From positions 62,001 through 126,000 of the forward strand of contig NZ_RJAD01000001.1 of the NCBI RefSeq assembly GCF_003999995.1: 64,000 nt of DNA, read 5' to 3'. Below the pieces are notes generated by a model. That model worked only from the letters and a program-made list of their open reading frames with translations, was not told where the DNA came from and ran no database searches. Every line of letters starts with the position of its first letter. Within the stretch, counting starts at the first letter, position 1. Source of the stretch: Microbacterium sulfonylureivorans. GTDB taxonomy: Bacteria; Actinomycetota; Actinomycetes; Actinomycetales; Microbacteriaceae. The translations under genes and the position numbers were made by a program. Of the stretch, positions 6,633 to 16,157 are shown in pieces.

Positions 6633-8927
6633 TCAGCCTTCGGCCGGGGCGTCGCCCGGGCCCTCGCTGGCCGCGGCGCGGCCTTCCTGGTCGGCCGACT
6701 CCTCGAGCACGGGCTCCAGCGAGAGCTTGCCGCGGTCGTCGATCTTGGTGATCTTGACGAGCAGCTTCTGGCCGACGCCGAGGACGTCCTCGACGTTCTC
6801 CACACGCTTGCCGCCGGCGAGCTTGCGGACCTCGCTGACGTGCAGCAGGCCGTCCTTGCCGGGAAGGAGCGAGATGAACGCGCCGAACGTCGCGATCTTC
6901 ACGACGGTTCCGAGGAACTGCTCGCCGACCTCCGGGTTGGTGGGATTGGCGATCGCGTTGACCTGGGCGCGGGCGGCCTCGGCCGAGGGGCCGTCGGTCG
7001 CGCCGATGTAGACGGTGCCGTCCTCCTCGATGGAGATCTGCGCGCCGGTCTCGTCCTGGATGGCGTTGATCGTCTTGCCCTTGGGGCCGATGAGCTCGCC
7101 GATCTTGTCGACCGGGATCTGCACGCTGATCACGCGCGGAGCCGTCGGAGCCATCTCGTCGGGGCCGTCGATCGCGGCGTTGAGCACACCGAGGATCGTG
7201 AGGCGCGCTTCGTGGGCCTGCTGCAGCGCGGCAGTCAGCACCGACGACGGGATGCCGTCGAGCTTCGTGTCGAGCTGGATCGCGGTCACGAACTCGCTCG
7301 TGCCGGCCACCTTGAAGTCCATGTCGCCCAGGGCGTCCTCGGCGCCGAGGATGTCGGTCAGCGCGGCGTAGCGCGTCTGGCCGTCGACCTCGTCGGAAAC
7401 GAGGCCCATCGCGATGCCCGCGACCGGGGCGCGCAGCGGCACACCGGCGTTGAGCAGCGACAGGGTCGAGGCGCACACGGAGCCCATCGACGTCGATCCG
7501 TTGGAGCCGAGAGCCTCGGACACCTGACGGATCGCGTAGGGGAACTCCTCGCGGCTGGGCAGCACCGGCACGAGGGCGCGCTCGGCCAGGAAGCCGTGCC
7601 CGATCTCGCGACGCTTCGGGCTTCCGACGCGGCCGGTCTCACCGGTCGAGTAGGGCGGGAAGTTGTAGTGGTGCATGTACCGCTTGTGCGTGACGGGCGA
7701 CAGCGAGTCGATCTGCTGCTCCATCTTGAGCATGTTCAGCGTGGTGACGCCCAGGATCTGGGTCTCGCCGCGCTGGAAGATGGCCGAGCCGTGGACGCGT
7801 GGGATGACCTGCACCTCGGCGTCGAGCGGACGGATGTCGGCCAGGCCGCGACCGTCCATGCGGACGCCCTCGGCGAGGATGCGGCCGCGGACGATCTTCT
7901 TCGTGACGGACTTGTAGGCGGCCGAGAACTCGAGCGTCGCGACGGCCTGCAGCTCGCCGGACTCGACGGCGGCGAGCAGCTCCGCCTTGACGGCGTCCTT
8001 CAGCTCGTCATCGGCGTTCTGGCGCTCGATCTTGTCGGCGATCTGGTAGATCGGGACGAGCTTGTCGTACGCACGGTGCGCGACGAAGTCGTAGGTCTCC
8101 TGGCTGTACGGCAGGAAGACCGGGAACTCCTTGATCTCCTTCGCCGCGGTGTTCGCGACGACGTTCTGCGCGGCGACGAGCTGCTTGATGAAGGGCTTCG
8201 AGGCCTCGAGGCCCTCGGCCACGACCTGCTCGTTCGGCTTGGTGGCGCCGCCCTTGATCAGGTTCCACGAACCCTCGGTGGCCTCGGCCTCGACCATCAT
8301 GATCGCGACATCCTCGTTGCCGTCGGCGTCGGTGATGACGCGGCCGGCGACGATGAGGTCGAACACGGCCTCCTCGAGCTGGGTGACCGTCGGGAACGCG
8401 ATCCACTGGTCGGCGTTCTCGCCGTGGCCCGGGATGAGCGCGAGGCGCACACCGGCGATCGGGCCGGAGAACGGCAGACCGGAGATCTGGGTCGACAGCG
8501 ACGCCGCGTTGATCGCGAGCGCGTCGTAGAACTCGCCGGGCGCGATCGAGAGGACCGTCACCACGATCTGGACCTCGTTGCGGAGACCGTCGACGAACGA
8601 CGGGCGCAGCGGGCGGTCGATGAGACGGCAGACGAGGATCGCCTCGGTGGAGGGGCGTCCCTCACGGCGGAAGAACGAGCCGGGGATCTTGCCCGCGGCG
8701 TACGAGCGCTCTTCGACGTCGACGGTGAGCGGGAAGAAGTCGAAGCCTTCGCGCGGGTGCTTTCCGGCGCTGGTGGCCGAGAGGAGCATCGTCTCCTCGT
8801 CGAGGTACGCGGCGACGGCACCCTGTGCCTGCTGCGCGAGTCGCCCGGTCTCGAACCGGACGGTGCGGGTGCCGAAGCGTCCGTTGTCGAGGACGGCTTC
8901 TGCGGCGGTGATTTCTGGACCTTCCAA
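6633..8927 (-). CDS. pnp: Polyribonucleotide nucleotidyltransferase (PNPase/GpsI)
   Basis: A 764-residue PNPase: phosphorolytic 3'-5' exoribonuclease of the RNA decay machinery. The order is two RNase PH domains (residues ~10-240 and ~330-590), a KH domain (~598-672, with [17 protein letters not shown]) and an S1 domain (~673-745, with [16 protein letters not shown]). A Glu/Ala-rich C-terminal tail ends the protein. The start is a TTG, preceded by AAGGAGAG 5 nt upstream; no ATG or GTG fits better. rpsO, normally just upstream, is 25 kb away. A strong hairpin lies in its 5' leader. Confidence 0.97.
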   Translation of the reverse strand: MEGPEITAAEAVLDNGRFGTRTVRFETGRLAQQAQGAVAAYLDEETMLLSATSAGKHPREGFDFFPLTVDVEERSYAAGKIPGSFFRREGRPSTEAILVCRLIDRPLRPSFVDGLRNEVQIVVTVLSIAPGEFYDALAINAASLSTQISGLPFSGPIAGVRLALIPGHGENADQWIAFPTVTQLEEAVFDLIVAGRVITDADGNEDVAIMMVEAEATEGSWNLIKGGATKPNEQVVAEGLEASKPFIKQLVAAQNVVANTAAKEIKEFPVFLPYSQETYDFVAHRAYDKLVPIYQIADKIERQNADDELKDAVKAELLAAVESGELQAVATLEFSAAYKSVTKKIVRGRILAEGVRMDGRGLADIRPLDAEVQVIPRVHGSAIFQRGETQILGVTTLNMLKMEQQIDSLSPVTHKRYMHHYNFPPYSTGETGRVGSPKRREIGHGFLAERALVPVLPSREEFPYAIRQVSEALGSNGSTSMGSVCASTLSLLNAGVPLRAPVAGIAMGLVSDEVDGQTRYAALTDILGAEDALGDMDFKVAGTSEFVTAIQLDTKLDGIPSSVLTAALQQAHEARLTILGVLNAAIDGPDEMAPTAPRVISVQIPVDKIGELIGPKGKTINAIQDETGAQISIEEDGTVYIGATDGPSAEAARAQVNAIANPTNPEVGEQFLGTVVKIATFGAFISLLPGKDGLLHVSEVRKLAGGKRVENVEDVLGVGQKLLVKITKIDDRGKLSLEPVLEESADQEGRAAASEGPGDAPAEG

Positions 8928-8951
8928 GAGGTCTCTCCTTCTTTGTTTTCA

Positions 8952-8976
8952 CTCGCGCACCCGTGTGGTGCGCGAG
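8952..8976 (-). promoter_or_regulatory. Hairpin in the pnp 5' leader
   Basis: A 10-bp perfect stem, CTCGCGCACC with GGTGCGCGAG, and a 5-nt loop, about 25 nt upstream of the pnp TTG. PNPase mRNAs in other bacteria carry 5' stem-loops cut by RNase III for autoregulation; whether this one does so is inference. It could also be a remnant terminator. The surrounding 8928-9249 gap holds no gene that I can support, only a GC-rich stretch and GCGGATGCC at 9145-9153. Confidence 0.5.
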
Positions 8977-9249
8977 CTTTCGCGAAGGAGCAGGAACAGG
9001 CAGATCTCGGCGCGCGGCGATTGCCGCGGATCGCGCCAGCACTGGCCACCAGTAGAAATCCACCCGGCGCGGACGCGACGAGGAGACCACCACAGGGGAC
9101 CAGCTAGCTGCCGGCCTGCTCCGTGAGCTCATGTTGAATTGAGCGGATGCCCGGGGGCAACCTTTCCGATCCTACCAGTGCGACCCGTCCCGGCCCTATC
9201 CGAGGCAGGGCTTGCGCGGATCGGCGATGACATCGTCGCCGGGCGTGCG

Positions 9250-9255
9250 TAGGGT
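9250..9255 (+). promoter_or_regulatory. Leaderless promoter -10 (TAGGGT) for the DUF5302 gene
   Basis: TAGGGT is 7 nt before the ATG at 9263 with no ribosome site between. Confidence 0.58.
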
Positions 9256-9262
9256 GGGAGTC

Positions 9263-9445
9263 ATGAGCACCGACGAGAAGCCGGCGGGCGCGGCATCCGA
9301 TGAGATGAAGCGCAAGTTCAAGGAAGCACTGGACAAGAAGAACTCGCAGCACCGGGAAGGCGAATCGCACCTCGACGGCGACTCCTCGATCCACGGCACG
9401 CACGGCGCAGTGACCAAGCGCGAGTTCCGCCGCAAGAGCGGCTGA
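9263..9445 (+). CDS. DUF5302 small protein
   Basis: A 60-residue, highly charged protein (MKRKFKEALDKKN, then HGAVTKREFRRKSG). This matches my recollection of the DUF5302 family, short actinobacterial proteins of unknown function. There is no membrane segment and no cysteine. The ATG is set by the leaderless promoter; the open frame extends upstream but has no transcript there. Two further genes follow within 15 nt and may be in the same operon. Confidence 0.72.
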   Translation: MSTDEKPAGAASDEMKRKFKEALDKKNSQHREGESHLDGDSSIHGTHGAVTKREFRRKSG

Positions 9446-9459
9446 CGATCGAGGCCGGC

Positions 9460-9645
9460 ATGAGCGACTTCCGAGAGCGGATCCCCGACGACGAGCGCGA
9501 CGTGCCGCTCGACGACGACACCGAGTTCGAGCTGCCGCCCGCGACGCTCGACCCGATGGAATCCGTCGAGGAGCAGGTCGACGAGCTCGACCTGGAAGAG
9601 CGCGAGTCGGCGATCGAGTCCGGCGAGATCGACCCCGGAGCGTGA
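9460..9645 (+). CDS. Small very acidic protein of unknown function
   Basis: 61 residues, strongly acidic (runs such as LDDDTEFELPP and EEQVDELDLEERES), with no hydrophobic segment and no known domain. It lies 14 nt after the DUF5302 gene and its TGA overlaps the GTG of the next gene, so it belongs to the same operon. A GAGGCCGG precedes the ATG weakly. The regular codon bias supports a real gene; the function is unknown. Confidence 0.6.
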   Translation: MSDFRERIPDDERDVPLDDDTEFELPPATLDPMESVEEQVDELDLEERESAIESGEIDPGA

Positions 9646-10382
9646 GCGATGGCGCATCCCGGCCCCCGGAGGGTGCCGGGGCTGTGACGGGCGACGCTGC
9701 GGCGCGCGCGTCCGAAGCCGTGCCCGACCGCGTGCGACGACTGCGCCGCGAGGCCTACGGATTCGCGATCGGCTCGCTGTGCTTCTTCGCGGGCGCGCTT
9801 CCGCTCTACGCCGACTGGGCGGGCGCGGTATGGACGAACCTCACGTTCTTCGCCGGCTCGATCTTCTTCACGTCCGCCGCGCTCATCCAGCTGCTCCTGA
9901 GCGGCCGCCGTCCGCCCCGCGAGCACACGAACCGCCCCGATCGGGCGGACTGGTGGTCCGCGGCGATCCAGTTCGCGGGCACCCTGGCCTTCAACGTCTC
10001 CACGGCGGCGGCGCTGATCGCGGCGATCGCACGCCCCGATGCCGTCGGTGTCGGCTGGCGGCCCGACTTCTGGGGGTCGATCGCGTTCCTCGTGTCGAGC
10101 TTCCTCGCCGTCGAGGCGACCCGCGGGCGGGAGCGCCTGTGGGATCGGGATGCCCGCACATGGCACGGCACCGGGCTCAACATGCTCGGCTCGGTGGCTT
10201 TCGGGGTGTCGGCGATCGCCGCATTCGTCGTGCCGGCGACGGGCGACATGGTCAGCGAACAGTGGACGAACATCGGGACCGCCGTCGGCGCCCTCTGCTT
10301 CTTCACCGCTGCCATCCTTTCGCGCCGGACCATCCACCACGGCGACATCCTGAAGCGACTGCGGCGCCGTCCGTCGGCCTGA
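9642..10382 (+). CDS. YrhK-like multi-pass membrane protein
   Basis: A 246-residue protein with about six hydrophobic segments arranged as repeated two-helix units (AIGSLCFFAGALPLYADW, LTFFAGSIFFTSAALIQLL, and similar segments after residue 110 and 180). The repeated FF-AG-S-FF-A-L pattern resembles YrhK-domain proteins. No catalytic motif is seen and the function is unknown. The GTG overlaps the stop of the acidic protein (GTGA). Confidence 0.65.
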   Translation: MSDGASRPPEGAGAVTGDAAARASEAVPDRVRRLRREAYGFAIGSLCFFAGALPLYADWAGAVWTNLTFFAGSIFFTSAALIQLLLSGRRPPREHTNRPDRADWWSAAIQFAGTLAFNVSTAAALIAAIARPDAVGVGWRPDFWGSIAFLVSSFLAVEATRGRERLWDRDARTWHGTGLNMLGSVAFGVSAIAAFVVPATGDMVSEQWTNIGTAVGALCFFTAAILSRRTIHHGDILKRLRRRPSA

Positions 10383-10428
10383 TCGCGCGGCATCCCGCTC
10401 ACTGACGGCATCCACGCAGCCGTCCGCA

Positions 10429-11880
10429 TCAGCGGATGAGCTGGGCCTCGCGGTCCCGTGCGCGCTGCTCCTTCGCGTCGGCCTCCGCGACGGCGGCCTC
10501 CTCGAGTCCCTGGACGCCGACGGCGTCGGGCGACTCGGACATCCCGTCGTGGTCGCTTCCCGAGAGCGTGTTCTCGTCGAAGGGCAGCTCACCGGCGAGC
10601 ACACGCCGGGCGCGCACCGCGTCGAACTCCTTCGTCCACGATCCGATCAGCACGGTCGCGACGGCGTTGCCGGTGAAGTTCGTCAGGGCCCGGCCCTCCG
10701 ACATGAACCTGTCGATGCCGACGATGACCCCGACGCCGTTGACCAGGTCAGGACGGTACGCCTGGAGTCCCCCGGCCAGTGTCGCGAGGCCGGCGCCCGT
10801 GACGCCCGCCGCGCCCTTGGAGGCGATGATCATGAAGACCAGCAGGCCGATCTGCTCGGGGATGGACATCGGGGCGCCCATCCCGCTCGCGATGAACAGC
10901 GACGCCATGGTCAGGTAGATCGCCGTGCCGTCGAGGTTGAACGAGTAGCCGGTCGGCACGGTGATGCCGACGACGGGCTTGGAGACCCCGAGGTGCTCCA
11001 TCTTCGCGATCAGACGGGGCAGCGCCGACTCCGAGGACGACGTGCCCACGATGAGGAGGTACTCGCGGGCGAGGTACTTCACCAGGCTGAAGATGCTCAC
11101 CCGGGTGACGGCGTAGAGGAGGGTCCCGAGGATGCCGACGATGAACACGATGCAGGTGATGTAGAAGGCGACCATGAGCAGTCCGAGGCTCCAGATCGCG
11201 GCGATCCCGGTGTCGCCGACGACGGCCGCGATGGCCCCGAACGCGCCGAGCGGGGCCAGCCACAGGATCATGCCCAGGATGCGGAACACCAGCGCCTGCA
11301 GGTTCTTGACCGCACGCATGATGGGCTGCCCCTTGGCACCCATCTGCTGGAGCGCGAAGCCGACGAGCAGCGCGATGAACAGCACCTGGAGCACGCTCTC
11401 GCCGGTGAACGCCGAGAAGAACGTGGTCGGGATGATCCCGAGGATGAACTCCTCGGTGGTCTTCGCCTCGGCGGTGGCCTCGTAGGTGGCGCTCGCCATG
11501 TTGAGGCCCTCGCCCGGGTGGAGGATGTTGCCGACGACGAGTCCGATCGCGAGCGCGAACGTGGACATCACCATGAAGTACAGCAGCGCGAGCCCGCCGA
11601 TCTTGCCGACGGTCGCCGCCTTGGCGATCGAGCCGACGCCCACGACGATCGTGCAGAAGATGATCGGCGCGATCATCATCTTGATGAGGCTGACGAAGGC
11701 GACGCCCAACGGCCTCATCGCCTGCCCGACCTCGGGCCACAGGAGGCCCACCGCCGCACCCAGCACCACCGCCGCGATCACCGCGACGTAGAGCCACGTG
11801 TGCTTGTCCCATGCCTGCTTGCCACGGCGCCAGTTGAAGCCGGGAAGGGTGAACGAAGTCGTCCGGGTCGAAAGAGCCAT
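10429..11880 (-). CDS. dctA: Dicarboxylate/cation symporter (DctA family)
   Basis: A 483-residue secondary transporter of the DAACS family. Eight-plus membrane segments are visible, the SSSSESALPRL serine-rich hairpin and the PTGYSFNLDGTAIYLT substrate segment are intact, and the C-terminal 50 residues are a charged tail. It imports C4-dicarboxylates (succinate, fumarate, malate) or acidic amino acids with cations. Of two adjacent ATGs I choose the second (11880), 5 nt from AGGAGG. The divergent CitA/DcuS-like sensor system at 12062 probably regulates it; that link rests on position and family. Confidence 0.9.
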   Translation of the reverse strand: MALSTRTTSFTLPGFNWRRGKQAWDKHTWLYVAVIAAVVLGAAVGLLWPEVGQAMRPLGVAFVSLIKMMIAPIIFCTIVVGVGSIAKAATVGKIGGLALLYFMVMSTFALAIGLVVGNILHPGEGLNMASATYEATAEAKTTEEFILGIIPTTFFSAFTGESVLQVLFIALLVGFALQQMGAKGQPIMRAVKNLQALVFRILGMILWLAPLGAFGAIAAVVGDTGIAAIWSLGLLMVAFYITCIVFIVGILGTLLYAVTRVSIFSLVKYLAREYLLIVGTSSSESALPRLIAKMEHLGVSKPVVGITVPTGYSFNLDGTAIYLTMASLFIASGMGAPMSIPEQIGLLVFMIIASKGAAGVTGAGLATLAGGLQAYRPDLVNGVGVIVGIDRFMSEGRALTNFTGNAVATVLIGSWTKEFDAVRARRVLAGELPFDENTLSGSDHDGMSESPDAVGVQGLEEAAVAEADAKEQRARDREAQLIR

Positions 11881-12061
11881 CATCGCCTCCTGAGTGAACA
11901 GTCGCTGTCCTCGCGCCGATCCCGAATGGGTCGGTCATGGCCCCCAGCGTGCGGCCTGCCCCCGGCGCCGCCGAGTTGTGGTCGTATTGGTCGCAGGACG
12001 CCTGGCCCGAGATCGTCGTCGACGGGCGAGGATGGAGGCAGCGCAGCCACGAGGAGGTCGC

Positions 12062-13321
12062 ATGCCCGCAGATGCCCGCCGGGTCAGCGCCGCCTCGGTC
12101 GTCTTCGTCGCCGTCGCGGCGGGGGTGGTCGTGCTGGTCGTGGTGCTCGCCCTGCTCCTCGTGCTCGACGCCCAGCGATCCGCCCGGGCGGAGGCCGAGG
12201 AGGTCACCCGGGGCGTGGCGACGTCGATCGCCGTGACGCCCTCGGTGGCCGCGGCGCTGTCCGAGGAGGATCCGGCGACCAGCCTGCAGCCGCTCGCCGA
12301 GGCGATCATGTCCGCCGCCGGCGTCGACTTCGTCACGATCATGACGCCGGACGGCATCCGGGTGTCCCACCGCGACACCGCCGAGATCGGCCGCCCGTAC
12401 CTCGGCACGATCCCGGCCGACGGCTCGTCCCTCACCGAGGAGTTCACCGGCACGCTGGGCCCGTCCGTGCGCACGATCGTCCCGGTGGAGCGCGACGGGA
12501 CGGTCGTCGGCTGGGTGTCGGTGGGCCGCACCGTCGGCAGCATCGCCTCCGACCTGCTCCCGCGGCTCCCGTTCGTGATCGTCATCGCGCTCGCCGTACT
12601 CGTCGCCGGACTCGCGGGCGCCATCCTCGCGCGGCGCACCACTCGGCGCCTCGCCGGCGATCTGCCGGCGGGAAGCATCCGTGACGCCGTCGCCTCGTAT
12701 GAATCCGTGCGCACCCTCGGCGAGGCGCTCCGAGCGCAGACCCACGAGCACGGCAATCGCATGCACACCGCTGTGTCGCTGCTCGAGCTGGGCCGCACGC
12801 GGGAGGCGATCGAGATCCTCACCGAGACCTCCCGGCAGAGCCAGGCGCTGGTCGACCAGGTCGCCGCGCGCCGCGACGGCGACCCCACCGTGGGCGCGCT
12901 GCTGCTCGGCAAGGCCGCGCAGGCCCGCGAGCACGGCGTCGACTGGAGCGCCGAGATCGATCCCGCCGCGCCGCGCAGCGTCCTCTCCCCCGTCGACGCC
13001 GTATCGGTCGTCGGCAATCTCATCGACAACGCCCTGGACGCCGCGGCGTCGGGCGAGCCCCCGCGCTGGGTCCGCATCGCCTTCGAGCCGGCCGCGCACG
13101 ACGCGCTGCGGATCGTGGTGTCCGACAGCGGCTCCGGCATCCCGGACGCCCTGCGGGAGAGCGTGTTCGAACACGGGTTCTCCACGAAGCCGGCGGGCGC
13201 GGACGGCCGCGGCATCGGCCTGGCCCTGGTGCGCTCCATCGTGGAGGACGCCGGCGGCCAGGTCTCGATCACTCCCGCACCGACGACGTTCACGGTGACA
13301 CTCCCGGCGAGGCAGCCGTGA
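12062..13321 (+). CDS. CitA/DcuS-family sensor histidine kinase
   Basis: A 419-residue membrane kinase: helix at ~11-35, an extracytoplasmic sensor (~36-165), helix at ~170-190, then kinase core. The sensor carries the family pattern DGIRVSHRDTAEIGRPY and TIVPVERDGTVVGWVSVG seen in carboxylate-sensing kinases. The phospho-acceptor box is THEHGNRMHTAVSLLEL (His228). The N box is NLIDNALDAA, followed by DSGSGIPD and GRGIGLALV. GGAGG 4 nt before the ATG sets the start. It overlaps its regulator by 4 bases. Dicarboxylate sensing is inferred from the neighbouring dctA. The divergent gap 11881-12061 has near repeats of TTGGTCG/TGGTCG at about 11976-11994 that could be a regulator site. Confidence 0.87.
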   Translation: MPADARRVSAASVVFVAVAAGVVVLVVVLALLLVLDAQRSARAEAEEVTRGVATSIAVTPSVAAALSEEDPATSLQPLAEAIMSAAGVDFVTIMTPDGIRVSHRDTAEIGRPYLGTIPADGSSLTEEFTGTLGPSVRTIVPVERDGTVVGWVSVGRTVGSIASDLLPRLPFVIVIALAVLVAGLAGAILARRTTRRLAGDLPAGSIRDAVASYESVRTLGEALRAQTHEHGNRMHTAVSLLELGRTREAIEILTETSRQSQALVDQVAARRDGDPTVGALLLGKAAQAREHGVDWSAEIDPAAPRSVLSPVDAVSVVGNLIDNALDAAASGEPPRWVRIAFEPAAHDALRIVVSDSGSGIPDALRESVFEHGFSTKPAGADGRGIGLALVRSIVEDAGGQVSITPAPTTFTVTLPARQP

Positions 13322-14001
13322 CCGGCGTGCTCCTCGTGGACGACGACGCCCTGACGCTCGAGCTCCACCGGACGTACGTGGAGCGGCTCGAGGGATTCCG
13401 GGTGACGGCCGAGTGCACCGGGGCGAGGGCGGCGATCGCGGCGATCCTCGATCGACCCGTTGAGATCGACCTCGTGCTGCTCGACGTGACGATGCCCGAC
13501 GGCACCGGGCTCGACGTCCTCCGGCACATCCGCTCCCGGGGGTCCGACGTCGACGTCATCGCGATCACCGGCGTCCGCGACGCCGATGTGGTCCGACAGA
13601 TGGTCAGCCTCGGCGTATCCCAGTACCTCGTGAAGCCGTTCCCGTTCAGCGTCTTCCGCGAGCGGCTCGAGCAGTACCGCGAATATCGTCGGCGCGCGGC
13701 CGAGGCTGCCGGGGCGCCGACCCAGTCCGAGATCGACGCGCTCCTCGGAGCGTTCCGCCCCTCTGTCCCCGTCGCCCTCCCGAAGGGGCTGTCGGCCGAC
13801 TCTCTGGCCAAGGTGACGGCCGATGTGCGGACGCACGGCCCGGTGTCGGCCGTCGAGTCCGCCGGGCGGCTCGGGATGTCTCGGGTCGCCGCCCGGCGTT
13901 ACCTCGAGCACCTCGTCGAGGCCGGGCGGGTCGTGCGTTCGCCCCGGTACGGCGGTCCCGGGCGGCCGGAGTCGGAGTACGTCTGGCGGGACGGAGTCTG
14001 A
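13318..14001 (+). CDS. CitB/DcuR-family response regulator
   Basis: A 227-residue two-component regulator. The receiver domain (1-~120) has the acidic pair in LLVDDDALT, the phospho-acceptor Asp56 in VLLDVTMPDG and the conserved Lys in YLVKPFPF. The C-terminus (~150-227) is a winged helix of the CitT/IclR-like type (SAVESAGRLGMSRVAARRYLEHLV). The GTGA overlap with the kinase gene shows an operon. The probable target is dctA, by position. Confidence 0.87.
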   Translation: MTGVLLVDDDALTLELHRTYVERLEGFRVTAECTGARAAIAAILDRPVEIDLVLLDVTMPDGTGLDVLRHIRSRGSDVDVIAITGVRDADVVRQMVSLGVSQYLVKPFPFSVFRERLEQYREYRRRAAEAAGAPTQSEIDALLGAFRPSVPVALPKGLSADSLAKVTADVRTHGPVSAVESAGRLGMSRVAARRYLEHLVEAGRVVRSPRYGGPGRPESEYVWRDGV

Positions 14002-14035
14002 GGGGTCCGGGCGCCGAACCGAACGGGTCGGAGCC

Positions 14036-16006
14036 TCAGGTGCGCGCGCGGGACCGGACGTCGCCGCGCCCTCCGATCACGACGTACCCGGAGTGCTTCG
14101 GCGCGAGGCCGTCGCCCGCCTTCCGCCCATGGAGGCGGCGCCATACCCACGGCAGCACGTCGCGTCGCAGCCACGTGCCCTGCGCGACCGGGTCGTCGTC
14201 GACATGGAGCGCCGCATCGAGCCCGCCGAGGGCCTCGGCATCGGGCACGCCCAGCACATCGGCCGCACGGTAGGCGAGGAATCGGTGTCCGCGGGAGCGC
14301 AGGTGCACGCGATCCGATGCCCACAGCTCGAGGTCGCCGATCGCGGGCAGGGACTCCATGTCGAGCAGGATCGCGCCGGTGTCGGCCGCCACGCGTCGCA
14401 GCTCGGACGCGAACGCCGCGAACCGCCGCGCGAGCAGCGCTGCCGCTCTCCGGCGCGGCAGGAACGGCGTGACGAGCAGCACGTCGATTCCCGCGTTCCT
14501 CAGGGTGCGAACGGAGGCTTCGACCTCCGCGGCGAGCGCCGCGATGTCGACCGGGCCCCCGACGAGGTCGTTGGCGCCCATCAGGATCGAGACCAGGTCG
14601 GGTCTCAGCGCGAGGGCGGCCGGAAGCTGCTCTTCGGCGAGGTCCCGCACGCGGCGGCTGCGGACGGCGAGGTTCGCGTAGCGCAGAGGCTCCGCCGCGG
14701 CGCTCTCGTGCGCGAGCAGCTGGGCGAGCCGGTCCGCCCAGCCGCGATGCTGTCCCTCCGGCATGCGCGAGGTGTCGCACAGGCCCTCGGTCAGCGAGTC
14801 TCCGAGGGCGACGTAGCGCGACCACCGCGGGCGCACGGCGGGCGGCGTCGGGGGCGCCCCGGGCCGGGTGGCGGCCCGCTGGAGCAGCGCGTCGTCGATG
14901 GGCCGCAGCGTCCGCGCGTCTTCGTAGTGCCCGACCAGCTGGCGGCAGAGCGCCTCCCACGTGCGATGGCGCACGGACTCACCCGCGGATGCCGCGAACG
15001 CGCGCCGCTTGCCCTCGTCGCCGACGAGATCGACGACGCGCTCGCGCAGGTCGCGCAGGTCTCCGGGGCGGTAGAGCCAGCCGTCTATGCTCGAGCGCAC
15101 GAGGTCGACCGGACCGCCCACGCCGGTCGCCACCACCGGCACCCCGCTCGCGAGCGCCTCCTGGATCGTCTGCCCGAAGGTCTCGCTCTCGCCGGTGTGC
15201 ACGAAGACGTCGAAGCTCGCCAGGGCCTCAGCCAGCGCGCCGCCGTCGAGGTGGCCGAGGAAGACGGCGCGGGGAAGCATCCGCTCGAGGGCGGTACGCG
15301 ACGGACCGTCGCCGACGATGACCAGGCGCGTGCCGGGCAGGTCGGCGACCGCCGCGAGGTCCTCGACCTGCTTCTCGGGTGCGAGGCGACCGACGTAGCC
15401 GATCACGGTCTCGCCCGGGGCGATCCTCGCTCGCCAGGGCTCGCTGCGGCGGTCGGGGGCGAAACGGACGCTGTCGACGCCGCGGCCCCACCGACGCAGC
15501 CGGTCCACCCCGAGTTCGTCGAGCTGGCGCATCGCCGAGGACGACGGCGCGAGCGTGATCGTGGCGCGGCGGTGCAGCCGCGAGACGTGGCGCCCGACCA
15601 GTGCGGTGGCATGCGGCATCCCGTACTTCCGCGCGTACGCCACGATGTCGGTCTGATAGACGGCCACGGCGGGCACGCGGAGCGCGTCCGCGGCGGCGAG
15701 CCCCTGCCACCCCAGGACGAACGGCGACGCCAGGTGGATCACGTCGGGTCGGAAGTCGCGGAGGATCGACGTGAGGCGGGCGGCGCGCGCGAACACCACC
15801 CGCACGTCGGGATACCCCGGCAGCGGCACCGAGCGCAGCAGCTCGGTGCGGGCGCCGTGGAGGTCGCCGTCGACCGCTCCGGCTCGAGGGGCGATGACGA
15901 GGGTCTCGTGCCCTTCGGCTGCGAGGTGGCGCAGCACCTGGAGCACGGAACCCGTCACCCCGTTCATGTGTGGCAGGAACGATTCGGCGAGCAGCGCGAC
16001 TCTCAC
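14036..16006 (-). CDS. Fusion of a GT4 glycosyltransferase and an SGNH/GDSL hydrolase
   Basis: A 656-residue two-domain protein. Residues ~1-370 are a GT-B, GT4-type transferase: an FLPHMNGVTGSV N-terminus, GYVGRLAPEKQVEDL and the GESETFGQTIQEALASG E-x7-E site, close to mycobacterial MgtA/PimB-like mannosyltransferases. Residues ~398-600 are an SGNH hydrolase: ALGDSLTEG (Ser405), MGANDL (about Asn480) and DRVHLRSRGH (Asp566, His569). A role in making and deacylating or acylating a mannolipid or glycolipid is inference. The GTG at 16006 is 6 nt from a CACGCT hexamer. It stands alone. Confidence 0.82.
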   Translation of the reverse strand: MRVALLAESFLPHMNGVTGSVLQVLRHLAAEGHETLVIAPRAGAVDGDLHGARTELLRSVPLPGYPDVRVVFARAARLTSILRDFRPDVIHLASPFVLGWQGLAAADALRVPAVAVYQTDIVAYARKYGMPHATALVGRHVSRLHRRATITLAPSSSAMRQLDELGVDRLRRWGRGVDSVRFAPDRRSEPWRARIAPGETVIGYVGRLAPEKQVEDLAAVADLPGTRLVIVGDGPSRTALERMLPRAVFLGHLDGGALAEALASFDVFVHTGESETFGQTIQEALASGVPVVATGVGGPVDLVRSSIDGWLYRPGDLRDLRERVVDLVGDEGKRRAFAASAGESVRHRTWEALCRQLVGHYEDARTLRPIDDALLQRAATRPGAPPTPPAVRPRWSRYVALGDSLTEGLCDTSRMPEGQHRGWADRLAQLLAHESAAAEPLRYANLAVRSRRVRDLAEEQLPAALALRPDLVSILMGANDLVGGPVDIAALAAEVEASVRTLRNAGIDVLLVTPFLPRRRAAALLARRFAAFASELRRVAADTGAILLDMESLPAIGDLELWASDRVHLRSRGHRFLAYRAADVLGVPDAEALGGLDAALHVDDDPVAQGTWLRRDVLPWVWRRLHGRKAGDGLAPKHSGYVVIGGRGDVRSRART

Positions 16007-16157
16007 GGCTCCAGCGTGACCGGGCAGCGCCCGGCGGATGCCGCGAACCGGCGTTCCGCCACGAGTGTTCACCCGATCCACGCCGGGGCGTCACCTGCCC
16101 GACGATCTCGCGACGCGCGTTCGCCGGGCGTTCACCGGGACCTGGTAGCCAGGGGGC

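Noticed and set aside
6525..9107. A long open frame on the plus strand opposite pnp (860 codons).
   Set aside because: It is the antisense of a clear PNPase gene, and its product is a low-complexity Asp/Arg/Val/Leu mix typical of GC-rich shadow frames.
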